Positions 44,022 to 55,529 of a DNA stretch of 64,000 nt are shown piece by piece. Both the position numbers and the translations under genes were made by a program. The stretch spans positions 11,182,232 through 11,246,231 of the forward strand of contig CM046299.1 in the NCBI GenBank assembly GCA_025267735.1, read 5' to 3'. Within the stretch, counting starts at the first letter, position 1; the number at the start of each line of letters is the position of its first letter. Origin of the DNA: Mactra quadrangularis. Lineage: Eukaryota; Mollusca; Bivalvia; Venerida; Mactridae. Under the pieces are notes generated by a model. It was not told the origin of the DNA, did no database searches, and saw nothing but the letters and a program-made list of their open reading frames with translations.

Positions 44022-44237
44022 CTAAAATATGTTTTTAATCAATAAACATAGAGCTAAAACCAAAATGGAGACACAGCTGTTTCTAGCAGCGCCGTTTCCA
44101 GCCAAACTAACAGTTGGATCATACAAGATTTTGCTGGTGAATTTAGGGAATCTAAATTTGAATATATCTTTACTTCCTTGGGTTACAAACATTGGATAAT
44201 CTTTCATCATCTCAACGGTTGTACCATCGACAACAAT
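44022..44237 (-). CDS. Acidic-matrix-like secreted protein, terminal exon (GPI signal)
   Basis: 72 codons including TAG, acceptor TATTTCAG, phase 0. It encodes IVVDGTTVEMMKDYPMFVTQ, then GSKDIFKFRFPKFTSKILYD, then PTVSLAGNGAARNSCVSILV and a hydrophobic end. Small residues (GNGAARNS) followed by a hydrophobic tail reaching the C terminus are a classic GPI-anchor signal. The first 45 residues are homologous to the start of the exon at 49110-49386, so the protein contains at least two repeats of one domain. By memory, the domain resembles skeletal aspartic acid-rich (SAARP-like) matrix proteins; that link needs a search. Confidence 0.8.
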   Translation of the reverse strand: MVVDGTTVEMMKDYPMFVTQGSKDIFKFRFPKFTSKILYDPTVSLAGNGAARNSCVSILVLALCLLIKNIF

Positions 44238-44953
44238 CTGAAATATACATTGGTAAGGTCAAGTCAATTTTTTTTTTCACATGGGTTTTGCCATGCCAAA
44301 TTGATTTTATGTTACGTTTTTACAAGGAAGCAATGTGTCCTTGAATTTCTTGTGTATATTAAGGGTCTATAGTCACGTGATACTTCATTCACCGAAAATC
44401 CCTTATTGGTCTCTTAAATATTAATCGTTGGCTTCAAGTCCTCCACACAAAAACTGAATCGAACAGTAAACTAAAATTTGCAAAAATAATATTTAGTGCA
44501 GCAGATTCAATATAAACAATTACAACTCACAGTAAATATGGTTTTATCGGTCAGAGCATAGTTAAAGCTATTTTAGTAGTTATTTTATAAAAATAATTTT
44601 GATTCTTCTCCACTGATTGGCTTCTGCAAGAATTTAAACGAAAATCAAGAGTTTGTATACATACTGCATAAATCCTACTAGTCTCTGGGTACGAGAATGA
44701 CATACTGAAGATCACGTGACTTTTAACAGAAGATCACGTGTCTATATACCGAAGGTCACGTGACTGTTTACCCTTATATTTCTGGTAATACATTTCCAGT
44801 GACTTTCATCAGATAAAAAGCAAAGAAAATATCAACACTCACTGCTTATCTAAATAAAATATAAGCCTTTATGACGTCATCTTTATCAAATATCATTATC
44901 ACAGATCATTACATGCTCTTCATAGATTATTTACATATCTTATGAAGCAGAAA

Positions 44954-45140
44954 TCAATACGACACGGTCCAAGGAATCCAAGCATGCAATTCTACAATTA
45001 TCGTTAAAACCAATGAGCCTCTTCCGTTTGTTACTCCCTCGCCAAAATAGACCGTAGTGCGGCGAAAAGGGTTAAACCTGTTTGGACTGGGAAACGAACG
45101 GCAGATACTCGGGTTCGAAAGTCTACGCTCTACAATTTCA
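44954..45140 (-). repeat. Possible degenerate SINE
   Basis: On the minus strand, ATTGTAGAGCGTAGACTTTCGAACCCGAG has A/B-box-like words too close for a real tRNA, followed by about 120 bp with no match elsewhere in the window. Confidence 0.25.
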
Positions 45141-45400
45141 CTACAAGGAATAGGTAATACAATGTTGTTTAGAAGTTGTTCATCACAGATTTCAACCAAA
45201 ACTTTTCTAAAACTCACAAAACACTGCATTGCTGCTTCAAAGAAATTTCTAAACACTTTTTAAAGTGTTGGAAAATTTCGTTTTTGAAAAATCATCTAAA
45301 ATTAATCAAAACAAGAAACACCATGTTATTGAATATCTGACAACAACTCCTATTCGAATGTTCAAATTGTCGATACAATGTATGCTGTTAAGTTGCATAA

Positions 45401-45619
45401 GGCCTCAACAAGTTGATCATATGTTCTATGGATTCGCTTGCACCTTAATTTTGACTGTTTTACAAAAAATATTTTTATTTCCTCGCTCGCTCATAAAAAT
45501 TTGGTTAAACCGCCATATAAAGCAACTGAATTAAGATTTTACTTATTTTTTTTCTTCGCTCGCTCGCCCCATTTTTCCCCAGAAAAATCCGTAGAACACA
45601 TGATAAACTTATAGTGGCC
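45401..45619. mobile_element. PIF/Harbinger-like MITE, family A copy 3
   Basis: 219 bp, GGCCTCAACAAGTTGATCAT end and its diverged inverse, flanked by TAA (45398-45400 and 45620-45622). In the last intron of the GPI-type gene. Confidence 0.85.
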
Positions 45620-45639
45620 TAAACGACATTTTATAGCGA

Positions 45640-45711
45640 TGGTTGCCCGCAAGACTATAGTAAGAGCATTGTTTAAAGAGCGCAGTTGCTATAGTCTTGC
45701 AGGCAACACTC
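45640..45711. repeat. Short perfect-stem hairpin
   Basis: GTTGCCCGCAAGACTATAG and its inverse (one mismatch) form a 19-bp stem around a loop of about 30 nt. Possibly a very short fold-back element; no target duplication was recognised. Confidence 0.55.
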
Positions 45712-45799
45712 AATAGCTAGTATAGTGAATTCCATATTATATGATACAAATGTAATTTCATATTTAAATAGTATGATGTTTAGCCTCTACTCAACTTAC

Positions 45800-45993
45800 C
45801 TCACTTGACAAAGTGACCACAGCATTTCCTAGGTTATATTCTTTATTGGCTGAACCTGTTTTTTTACTGGCTTTAGATTTTCCTTTCATTACAATTTCAA
45901 AATCTAGGTATTTTCCAACAGCGTTCTTAGGACAGTTTGAGTCAGCCTCGCAGAATTTCCAGTTAGAAATTTCAACATTGAACTTCAAATTAC
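45800..45993 (-). CDS. Acidic-matrix-like secreted protein, exon C
   Basis: 194 nt, acceptor TATTTCAG, donor GAG|GTAAGTT, ends in phase 0. It encodes NLKFNVEISNWKFCEADSNC, then a lysine-rich KGKSKASKKTGSANKEY segment and AVVTLSSE. Two cysteines may bridge. It follows exon B in frame (G|GT). Confidence 0.82.
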
Positions 45994-46913
45994 CTGAAAT
46001 AGCATTTTTGTATATGTTAAATAATGTATAATTCAAATTTTCGGGTTTTTCCAGTGGTACAAACAAATCTTTGCCGTCACTATGAATATATTAGCTTCTC
46101 AGCAACAATGAGAACAGGACAGAACAGAAAGCTCGAAATTTCAAGAACAAATACATGTATACGCTTATTCTCGAACATGTATAAGACACTCGGACGAAAG
46201 TCCGAAAACAGTATTTAATTTCCGTTAAGTTCCACAATAAATACCGACTTGGTTATTGCCAAATCATGGGGTATTGATGATTTTATAAGACCTTCAATTG
46301 TTATGGTCCTAATAATGGAACTTTACTGTAACATTTCCTTGTTGTCATAATTTTGCAACGTTTGGTGCGCAAATTAAAATCACTCGTGCTAAAGCACTCG
46401 TGTTTTACTGCCTACGCACATCATAGCTCGCACCTGTATTTTATTATACGATAAAACATAGACACCTGTAAGTAACTTCTTCATTGAAATAGTTGCTGGC
46501 GTGAATGAGTGCTTATTTTTTATTGGACTGGACAGGTAAAAAATTTCAACGCACGATGCGCAGGTGTCAATCACGTGAGTATAGGTAAGCCATAAGTAGA
46601 ATTCCGCTATGCCAATTTACAGTCATTAACTTATTTAATCTAAGTACTGAAGTATAGATGGGATGTATATCTGTCAATTAATAAACTGAATTAACAGCTA
46701 ATTAAAACTAAGTAGCAGTATATCAGAGCAAAGATAATGCTTTTTCAACGCAAATCGCAAGGAAATGTCTGACATATTCTTTCATTGTAATAAGCATGGT
46801 TAGAAATACAGTGTACATTTATATACCAGTTGTCTGAGACATTTGCTGTGGTCATAAACATGGTTTTGTATTAGAGGAATTCTAGCTTAAGCTCCAAGTA
46901 CAATGTTATGCTA

Positions 46914-47225
46914 CAGTCCCATTAAATCGTGACTTGTTGCGGACCTGTACGTGCAGACAGCCGAAGGCCGTGGGAAGCCTTGCGTATAAAGGTGACGGTA
47001 CGCACATGGCACAAAACAACACACCCGTACGGAGCCGTAGCTGGAAGTTTAATCCATACTTGGCCACGATTGTGTTCACGATTTGACTTTGAAACTGATA
47101 CGTGTATCAATGGCTCATCTCACGGATCCTGGTAAAAACGTAACAGTCCGTATGGCTACGCATGAGTTCGTATACGAGTCCTTGCGGAGCTTGATCGCAC
47201 GGCTATTTTTATGTTTATCGGACTG
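46914..47225. mobile_element. TA-flanked CAGTCC element
   Basis: CAGTCCCATTAAA on the left and the inverse of CAGTCCGATAAA on the right, flanked by TA. GC-rich interior with chance ORFs on both strands. Same CAGTCC termini as the pogo-like element at 62396-63919. In the intron between exons B and C. Confidence 0.65.
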
Positions 47226-47496
47226 TAGCATTAGTAAGAACGAAACCAACCGAAGCCGGTCCCAAGCCCTGTTTAAAAATGGTGAGAGTGACCATCACTG
47301 CTGCAAACTAAGAAGACCGACAGAGAAAGAAATTCTTATTTCTTCCAAATATGTCTACTCTAGACCCTTTTTAGTTAAATTCCAGCCGGGATCTGCACGT
47401 AATGCATCCTCAGAGGATGGACCCCGCCGAAAACTAAACTCTAACAGAAGCAAAAGTACTAAAAATGAGCAAAAATATTGATAATAAAGACAACAC

Positions 47497-47657
47497 CTTC
47501 TTTAACAGAAATCGTTTCATTCTTATTTGTAATGTCACCATTTTCTTTAAATATGTACATCAATATCTTCACAGTAGCTGCATTGTGTAATACCGAGTCG
47601 AAACTTATTGTCTTAACACCAATTTCTGTGCCAGGATAATTCTCATCCTTGGGTGCT
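47497..47657 (-). CDS. Acidic-matrix-like secreted protein, exon B
   Basis: 161 nt, acceptor CTTTTTCAG. It encodes APKDENYPGTEIGVKTISFD, then SVLHNAATVKILMYIFKENG and DITNKNETISVKE, a beta-rich, soluble-looking segment with NxT glycosylation sites. The donor is AAG|GTGTTG, weak but required for phase with exon C. Confidence 0.78.
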
Positions 47658-48092
47658 CTGAAAAAGGTAATTTATTCAGTAAAGTTCCATTTTAAAAACC
47701 GCCTTGCTGTTATTTGCAAACTCGTGTGATTTTAAAATAGAAAACAATCTACCCTGTTAGAATGCAATTTGTAAGACTTTATTTTTTGTTAAACTTATAT
47801 CAGCATGTGTATTCCTTTTCCTTCACAAAGGACTAAAACTTTGAAAATTTTACAAAAACATAAAAACAACCATATGAAAGAAGAAATATATATTTTTTGC
47901 ATCATTTGTGCGAAATGGATATCTTGAAAAATAAAAAAGATATGACCGTTCAAAGAATTTTCCCCTATACTTTACTATTGAAAATCGAATATCGGCGTGA
48001 AATTAATATATGTTAAATATAACTAATCCAAGGAAGGAGTAGCTATTAAGTATTTATTTTCGAAATACAACAAGTATTCAAATACAACTTAC

Positions 48093-48213
48093 CCAAAAGT
48101 GAATGCTTGATTAGCAAATGTACTCAGTTTATGACCATTATCATTGATCATTTCACCATTCATGTCTTTTTCCATCAAATTATCAAACTCTACAGTAACT
48201 GAACTGGAATCAT
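48093..48213 (-). CDS. Acidic-matrix-like secreted protein, exon D
   Basis: 121 nt, acceptor TTATTTCAG, donor GTAAGTT. It encodes DDSSSVTVEFDNLMEKDMNG, then EMINDNGHKLSTFANQAFTF. Acidic. Joins exon A upstream (G|AT) and exon B downstream (GG|A). Confidence 0.82.
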
Positions 48214-48374
48214 CTGAAATAAATGAAGAGGATATTCGTCAAGTTTGTTGTAAGATCAAATTTCACCGAGAGATCGCAGAAAACATATTTTCAAGAATGG
48301 CATAGCCCTAGTGTAATATGATTTAAATGATATTGAACCTACACACAAATTAGCTGTAGGCAGTCCCAAGCCAA

Positions 48375-48563
48375 CCACATGTTCAGTAACGACGGGACAA
48401 CCCAACCCGTAGACAACACATGGATAACTAAACCGAAAGTTGGGAAAACTCAAACCGTTAGTGAGGTATTGATTTTTCTCGGGTTGTGATGTCTTTGGGT
48501 TGAGTTGTCCCGACCGTAACGTTAAGGAACATTTCGGAACGTTCGGGGTAATTGAACACGCTG
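48375..48563. mobile_element. CAGCGTGTTCA repeat, copy 2
   Basis: Matches 38949-39163, with the right terminus TTGAACACGCTG better preserved here. Intronic, between exons A and D. Confidence 0.6.
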
Positions 48564-48774
48564 CTGATTGAGAAATGGTTACGATGGTTTACACATCCAC
48601 TGCTGTGGAAGTAGACCTATCCAGCAAAAGAAGATCTTCTCAGAAGTAACACTATTGGACACCTAGATCAACTTATGATGACAATTGTTTGCACTTAATA
48701 GGATCCATATGGAGCTGACTGGCCTTGGAAAACATATTATAAAAAAATCTAACGAATATTTAGCAATACTGTAG

Positions 48775-48960
48775 GAGCAGTAGTCCAGTGGTAGGACGCA
48801 CGCTAAAAGATCTAGATGCTCCGGGTTCGAACCCCACGATGGGCACTGTTAATTACTTGCGCAAGAAATGTACCTGAAATTGTTCCATTGCACCCAGGTG
48901 TAGATGGGTACTGTGAGGTATCACCTGCCTGAAGAAGATTTAAACGATCAGGAGTTATCG
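48775..48960 (+). mobile_element. SINE family 3 (tRNA-headed)
   Basis: Head TAGTCCAGTGGTAGGACGCA (A box) and CCGGGTTCGAACCCCACGAT (B box), then a body with TTACTTGCGCAAGAAATG and CACCCAGGTGTAGATGGGTA. Intronic in the GPI-type gene. A decayed relative may start at 55385. Confidence 0.7.
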
Positions 48961-49109
48961 TTCAAAAAATGTAAAGTCGGCTGAATATGTATATGGATGC
49001 AGACTTTAAACCGCACTTTGATTTTAACTTTTAATACAATATAGAAGAACTTACGACTAATTGTGGTCGTAAGAACGTTGATAAAACGGGCAGAAGATAA
49101 TGCACTCAC

Positions 49110-49386
49110 CATTTACACCAGTTTTCTTGAGGGTTATTTTTCCAGACTGTCCATGGATTTTTGCTTCTATACCAGATTCAGACAGACTTTCATCAGATGT
49201 GACTGGTGATTCAGTTGGACTCGCACCACCACTAGACTCATCTTTGCCAAGATCAACATTAGGATCATAGAAAACACTCTCGTTAAATCTTTCAAATCGG
49301 AATGTAAAGATGTTCTTGGCACCTTGGACTGTTAGTTTTGGGTAACCAGTTGGCATGTCTTTGGTCGTTGTATTGTCATATACTAC
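49110..49386 (-). CDS. Acidic-matrix-like secreted protein, exon A
   Basis: 277 nt, acceptor TTTTTATCAG, phase 0, donor GTGAGTG. It encodes VVYDNTTTKDMPTGYPKLTV, QGAKNIFTFRFERFNESVFY and DPNVDLG, then an acidic Ser/Glu/Asp linker (KDESSGGASPTESPVTSDES) and a basic patch KIHGQSGKITLKK. The first part parallels the terminal exon 44022-44237, so exons A-D-B-C make one repeat and the terminal exon starts the next. The phase-0 acceptor requires an upstream exon, not found between here and 51.6 kb. With the four downstream exons it gives 322 residues, lacking the N terminus. Confidence 0.82.
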
Positions 49387-50086
49387 CTGATAAAAATAAA
49401 AATCGACAGAAATTAACATTTTACAATGTATTTAGATATTGATAGTGAATTTCATTTCGACATGATTATAGGGTTGAGTGGATTGAATGAAGCATTAGGA
49501 ACTCCTTGGCGATTATCTACGCTAATATCTTTGTAGAAGATAGCCGTGGTGTTCCGAATGTGGAATGGAACTGGAAAAGTATATGAATTAAAACTGCAGG
49601 TTCACAGATTCGAAACAGAATATTCGTCAATTTTGGAGTAATATCGTTTTATTTCAACTTGTTTGCGCAGAAAATGATATTTTCACTCGCGGCTATACCG
49701 ACTCTTGAAAATATATATTTTCTGATCTCACTCGGTGAAGGGTAAAGCGATCTTATATCAGATATAACGGTTATGTCCTATATAAGTAAAGTAGGCCGAT
49801 TAGAATCCTAAGTCCGGCTTCACATATGATTGTTTTCGTCCTTCCATAAATCTATAAATTATAGAATAATTACATGCGTAAAAGGCGTGGATAAACAAAT
49901 ACATGTCATATTCATAATAAAATGTTAAGTATATACAAGTGTGTAAAAAACAAATATAATCATGTTGTAAATAAATATAAATGTCTCATAAGGACATAGA
50001 TTGTAACCATTATTGGACATAAATTGTAACCATTATTTCCTTTCTATTAAATTAAACATGTTTCTTTTTATATTTTCTTCATCTGT
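49387..50086. other. No feature recognised; probable intron
   Basis: Upstream of exon A. No homologous exon is seen despite reading both strands. Confidence 0.4.
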
Positions 50087-50239
50087 CAGTAGTGCATACA
50101 TTAACCCCGCTGATTTTAATACTTACTAAAATATATCTGTATTCACACTGGGTAGAAATTGGTTCCCGTATCAAAGGTATGGAGATTATCGAATATGTAT
50201 CTAGTATTTAAAATAGCGGGGTTGATGTATGCACCACTG
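50087..50239. mobile_element. Short MITE, CAGTGGTGC family copy 2
   Basis: Arms CAGTAGTGCATACATTAACC + CCGCT and the inverse, 153 bp; same arms as 10696-10846. Confidence 0.75.
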
Positions 50240-51399
50240 ACGATAGAACAAAATATAGTCATAACAAGTATGGTTTCTTAGCTAGATAGATATTTCATTA
50301 ATTTACTTCCATATAGGAGAGCTATATAAATATATATTTAAAAAAAAATATTATCAGTATTCTTAAATAGTGTGTATTACTCTTGAAATATGTTTCATGG
50401 TTTGAGAAAATAAGTTTGTTCTGTTCTATTCTGATTCAGTTTAAGGTTGTGGTTCATATTTTCTGTATAAAATTGTAATTGACCAAAACAAGGCAAAGAT
50501 AATGCTGTAGAAACTGAAATTCAAACAGCATTTAAATAAGTTACCCCTCTATGCTAAGATGACATAGGGTTGCACAAAGACACCTAAAGTTAACTCTGAA
50601 TTAGGGACCAGGATAGGGGTCATGTTTCTGGTTTCAGTTTCTACAGCATTTTCTTTGCTTTGTTTGGTCATTTACACTATTATGCAGAAAAATATGGACC
50701 TAAACGTTAAACGATGGGTGCATTAATTACTTTCCGGTTTTAAAGACTTTTAGGGCAACAGTCAAAATGTGTTCATTTTGTTTTGTTATCATAGATAATT
50801 ATCATGTTAATTTATTTACGTTTGGTTTTAATTAGTACATATAAGTTACTTTATAAAGACTTTCTTGGTTATCACTCAATCGTTCGAATTTTGACGATTT
50901 CCATGTCCCAAATGCTTAATTTATCCCTATATTCAGACCATCGATTTTGATGTTACTTTATCTGGAATTTTACAATGCCAATATTCAGTCATATCAAGTT
51001 CACGTGATATTGTCTTATTCCATAGAGAACCATTGAACTTGCAGACAATAATTGACAATGCATCAATGTGCTAGTAATGTTGCTTTATATAAGTTAGCAT
51101 TGTATATGTAGCTGTAACTGTTTATTAGTACAAAAAGGCCACCGGCCCATAATACATTTTCATTTATATACAACAAGTAAATTCCAAATAATGATACAAT
51201 TGAATGTGAATGTGTAAGGTATCAGCAAGTAATGGCAACCTGTTTTATTTGTCTATATATGATATGCTTACAAATACATATCTGCTCTTCACATACACAT
51301 TGATACATATACTTGTATATATATGCTTAAATATATATCTCAGTGACTATCCTCTGTGGTCAATTTTTTAGGTCTCTGACCAAAAATCCCTATAACCTC
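50240..51399. other. AT-rich sequence, no gene recognised
   Basis: An internal imperfect inverted pair (TGCTGTAGAAACTGAAAT at 50500 and its inverse near 50630) hints at a decayed MITE. Otherwise nothing is recognised. Confidence 0.35.
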
Positions 51400-51560
51400 C
51401 TCTTGATACATGCAGGCCTATGGTCTTTGGTTCAAGCCCGTCTACCGGCTTCGTGTCTTTGTTTATGAAAATATAAACTCCACCCTGGCGTAAAAAGGTA
51501 TACATGTAATTCCTTTGTACCAATATGTCTGCTGCACTTAACGGTGTTAAAGACTACACA
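51400..51560 (+). mobile_element. Possible SINE remnant
   Basis: CTTTGGTTCAAGCCCGTC resembles a B box, followed by a body ending TTAACGGTGTTAAAGACTAC, similar to the SINE family 1 3' end. Confidence 0.4.
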
Positions 51561-52187
51561 GGGGGATTTATAGATAGATACCAGTGGTCGGATGACCAGG
51601 GGCGCGTTGCCTAAGCATTTCGCTAGGTATCGCTTCGTAGCAAAATCATATATATAGTATATATATATATATATATAGTTTATTTAGAATACAAGAGCAT
51701 TGCACATGGTATACATTTTAACATAGCAAGTATAAATAGCACATTAACAATAAATAATTGACATAATCAATTTTGTGTTTTTAAGAATAATAATAAAATA
51801 AAGGCAATTAAAATGTTAAAGTAAGTATGTCTATTTAATTTAATTATAATATTACCATGTCAAGCCACAAATATTCAGGGATGTCACAAAAAAGAGCGAA
51901 CTCTTATTTCCATTGTGGTCCCAGTAAATAGGTGTGGTTAACATAGAGAGGTTACCTTAAGTTGAAAGAAAATATAAATGTTTTTAAAAATTACAGTTAA
52001 GCTCCATAAAAAATATCACAAGTTTGAAAGTTAAATGATTATTTAGTGCAATTGCTAACTAAGTAGGCAGTATAACTTCAATAAAAATATCACAGGTTAA
52101 ATGTTATCACATTAATAAAACAATGAAAATGGTACTTGAGATCATTATTCATTATAAAGTATAAAATAATCACAGATAGTGGAATAA

Positions 52188-53775
52188 TTATATCACAGTA
52201 AAGTAATGATGTTTGATACTGTTTTTGAAATGATTAAATTTGGTGATAGCCCTGATGTTAGAAGGCAGCTGATTCCAGAGTTTACAGCCATTGAATGAAA
52301 AAGACTTTAAGCCATGAGACTTGACCTTAGGAATTGAAAAACAACCACCTTTACTGAACCGGGTATTGTGAGAATGAACAGTGTCTTGTGATACAAAATG
52401 TTCAGTCATGTAGTCCGGGGCAAGCCCATGTTTAATTTTAAATACATGACACAGTGTTATTTGGTCAACTCTGTTCTGTACTGGTAGCCAGTTGAGATCT
52501 TTAAAATGATTCTTAGATATGTGTGATCTTTGTTCTAAATTCAACACAAACCTTATTATTTTGTTTTGAGTGACTTGGAGTTTATTTTTAAATTTATTTG
52601 TAAGACAATGGAACCAAAAAGAAGAGGCATAGTCCAAGTGGCATTGGATAAGTGATGATACTAAAAGTTTCTTGGTGTGCTCATTAAGATAATTACGCTT
52701 GCGGTATAGAAATTTGAGTCTGGAGTTGACCTTTTGAATAACAGAGTTGACCATTTCCTCACAAGACAGGGAATTATCTAACATGGCTCCAAGGTATTTG
52801 ACTGAAGAGGTAGACTTAATGTCTGTTCCATTACAAGATATATTAAGAGAACTGTCTTTCTTTAAACGAATTTTGGAACCAAAAAGAATAGACTCAGTTT
52901 TCCCAAGATGGAGTGATAACTTATTATCTACTAACCACTCACTGACAGACTGAAGTTCTTTAGACAATTCAAGTTCTATCTGTAACCTATCTTTGCCAGT
53001 GACTAAAATAGCAGAATCATCTGCATACAATAGTAGTTTGTTTTTAACAACTGCAGACATGTCATTAACATATATTAAGAACAATAGAGGGCCAAGAATA
53101 GAGCCTTGGGGAACTCCACATGTTACCTTGCTAAAAGTAGAATGAGTACTGGAGACATCAACCAGTTGTTTTCTATCACAGAGATAAGATTTGAACCATA
53201 AAATAATATCATGACCAAGGCCAATGGCTTCAAGCTTTGAAATTAGAATAACATGATCAACAGTATCAAAAGCTTTTTGCAAATCTAAAAGAATCATGCC
53301 AACAAAGTTGCCACTGTCCATTTGAAATCTAATAAAATCAGTTAAATGAATGAGGCAGGTGTCTGTGGAGAACCCCGTTCTAAATCCAGATTGAAAATTG
53401 TACAAGAGGTTATGTTCCTTTAAATAAGATTCTACCTGGTCATAAACAACCCGTTCAAAAATTTTAGATACAACAGCTAAAATTGAGACGGGCCGGTAAT
53501 TTTCAACTTTGGTTTTGTCAGATTTCTTATAAAGGGGAACAACTCTGGCTGCCTTCAGTTCATCAGGAACTATCCCTTGAATCAAAGACAAGTTTATCAC
53601 ATGAGCAAGGGGGTGTGCTATGATATCTGCACTGTCAACAATGAAGCGAGCCGGGATACCATCTAAACCAGTGGCCTTTTTGGAACTCAAAGAGTTTAAA
53701 TACTTATGAACTTTCTTGTCAGAAACAAGAGAAAACGAAAAATTATTTGGAAATACTCCTTTTTGTGAATAAAAA
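52188..53775 (-). pseudogene. LINE reverse transcriptase, main fragment
   Basis: Encodes YRPVSIL, DLQKAFDTVDH, GVPQGSILGPLLFLIYVNDM and LYADDS (nt 53013-53027), all core reverse transcriptase motifs of the CR1/Jockey type, plus the C-terminal extension (WLPVQNR, CHVFKIKHG) usual in that group. The active-site aspartates are intact, but the frame is broken at its 5' end and no endonuclease precedes it. Confidence 0.88.
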
Positions 53776-54169
53776 ACAAGATAAAAAATCCTTTCCAAAC
53801 TTGAAAGAAGGTTTGGGTAATTTGGAAACTAGATTCGCAGCAACAGTGGTATAAAAATGGTTAAAACATTCAGCAACTTTTGAAGTATCAAAGCAAAGTT
53901 CCTTGTTAATAGTGAGGCCAATGCTTGGTCTACTGGTTGAACCTGTGTACTTTTTAGATGGTAGTCCCAAATGCTTTAAAGTTGACCATAGAGATTTAGA
54001 ATCAGACTTTTGCTCTTTACAAGTCTCAGTAAAATAATCCTCCTTAGCTTTCTGAATTACATATTGAGTTTTGTTTCTCAAAGATTTAAATTTTTCATAA
54101 TTACATTCAGACCTATTATGTTTGTAAGTAAAAAAAGCTTTATTTCTTTCCTGTATACATCCTGTTTCA
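53743..54169 (-). pseudogene. LINE linker region, upstream fragment
   Basis: Reads MKQDVYRERNKAFFTYKHNR and on through LWSTLKHLGLPSK, the region between endonuclease and reverse transcriptase in CR1/Jockey-like ORF2. It leaves frame near 53765 in an A-rich run and overlaps the next fragment. The start at 54169 is the truncation point, not a native start. Confidence 0.8.
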
Positions 54170-54756
54170 TAGGAAACGACTTGCTACAAGATATCGCTTC
54201 ATTTCGCTACGTAGCGAAAGCTATAGCGAAAAAAATCTTCGCTTCCCGAGAGCGCTTTAACAAATCAAAATGGCTGCCTCCGCAGCAATGTGACTTCCTG
54301 TTTGCAGACAATTTGGTTTTTATGTTTGACTGACTATAGATGAATTGAAATTAATAAATATTTGTAATTGTTCATATAAACATATGTTTTTCAATGATTT
54401 TATACTTGTTGTGACTTATTTAGTAGGAAATCGCCCCGGAAACATGCAATTACAATAAGCGCAAAAGTGTTACTCGGCACAGGCCGCCATCTTGGTTTGT
54501 GACGTAAATAACAAGCCGTTTCCTAAGAAGAAGAGCTACAAGAAAGCGCTTTTTCATAGCGAAATCGTTAGGCAACGCACCCCAGATGTCATAGCTGTAA
54601 AGTCAGTAAACGTGCATAAGCATTGTGACTGTACAAAACAAATATTTTTAATTTCATTTTAATTGACATTAGGGAAGTCTATATTAATTAACTCTGATTT
54701 CTGAACACGGGTCCAAAATAAAAACATAAAAACTGTGCTGACTTATACATGCATAT

Positions 54757-55050
54757 CAGGGGCGGATCCAGGATTTTTTCTAGGGGGGGGGGGGGGATTC
54801 AAACTTTTCTAGGGAGGGGTCCAAACTTTCGAACCACATTAACATTATACATTATTTGCAGAATAATGCAACATATTGATAGTAAAAACTACATTACCAT
54901 TAAAACTATTAATCACTGAGAAAAATTGCTTCATGATACTTAAAACTGACTTACAGTCAAGAAATACACTAATAGACAGGTACGTTTTGGAAATTCTAGG
55001 GGTGGGTGTCCGGACCCCTCCCCGACCCCCCCCCCCTGCTGGATTCGCCT
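54757..55050. mobile_element. hAT-type MITE (GGCGGATCCAGG family), copy 2
   Basis: CAGGGGCGGATCCAGGATTT start, CTGGATTCGCCT end, with a perfect 8-bp duplication ATGCATAT (54749-54756 and 55051-55058). Internal G- and C-runs. Related to 31369-31661. Confidence 0.85.
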
Positions 55051-55058
55051 ATGCATAT

Positions 55059-55527
55059 GGTTTACAATAAATAATTTTAAAGGCGTAGTTCACAAAGATT
55101 TTAGAAGTATAGTACAATAAATCACATATGGTGAAAATATGGCTGTATGTTTCTAATGACGTGATAAATCATTTATTGACGTGTTTGTCTTCTTCATGAT
55201 TTTATTACAATTTAATATTGAATTTATAACCCTGGGTTTGACATGAAGTTTTGAAGGCGTATTTGTGTTTTATTTATTGTAACCACAATTCACAGTCACA
55301 AAAATAGTTCAGTAGTAGGAAAGCATTTTTTTTCACTTTCAAGATCCATACACAATAATGACGTCATAATAGCCTACTTAATAGTAAGAGCGGTAATCCA
55401 GTAGTACTACTGCACGCACTTAGGGGTCGATAGGTCGAGAGGTCCCGATTTAAATAGCTGTACGTTGAGTCGCTGAATGAGCATAAGCATGAAACATAGA
55501 ATATTTATAAATACAATTTCTCTTTTT
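55059..55527. other. No gene; possible decayed SINE head at 55385
   Basis: GTAAGAGCGGTAATCCAGTA near 55385 weakly resembles the A-box region of SINE family 3. Nothing else was recognised. Confidence 0.35.
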
Positions 55528-55529
55528 TA

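Larger units (their letters stand above)
51678..54169 (-). mobile_element. 5'-truncated CR1/Jockey-like LINE
   Basis: Only the post-endonuclease linker and reverse transcriptase remain; the endonuclease is missing. The 5' junction at about 54169 lies next to TAGGAAACGACTTG of the host TIR element. The 3' end is followed by a (TA)n tract at 51649-51677. One frameshift near 53765. Confidence 0.82.
51597..54585. mobile_element. CAGGGGCG TIR element split by a LINE
   Basis: Left CAGGGGCGCGTTGCCTAA and right end inverse CTGGGGTGCGTTGCCTAA. The inner arm (TAGGAAACGRCTTG) recurs at both sides of the right part. About 470 bp without the LINE. No exact target duplication was found. hAT-like by its ends. 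Confidence 0.6.

Noticed and set aside
46922..47481. ORFs of 62-132 codons as a gene
   Set aside because: The left part is inside a TA-flanked CAGTCC element and the right part has no domain or splice support, and lies in an intron of the GPI-type gene.
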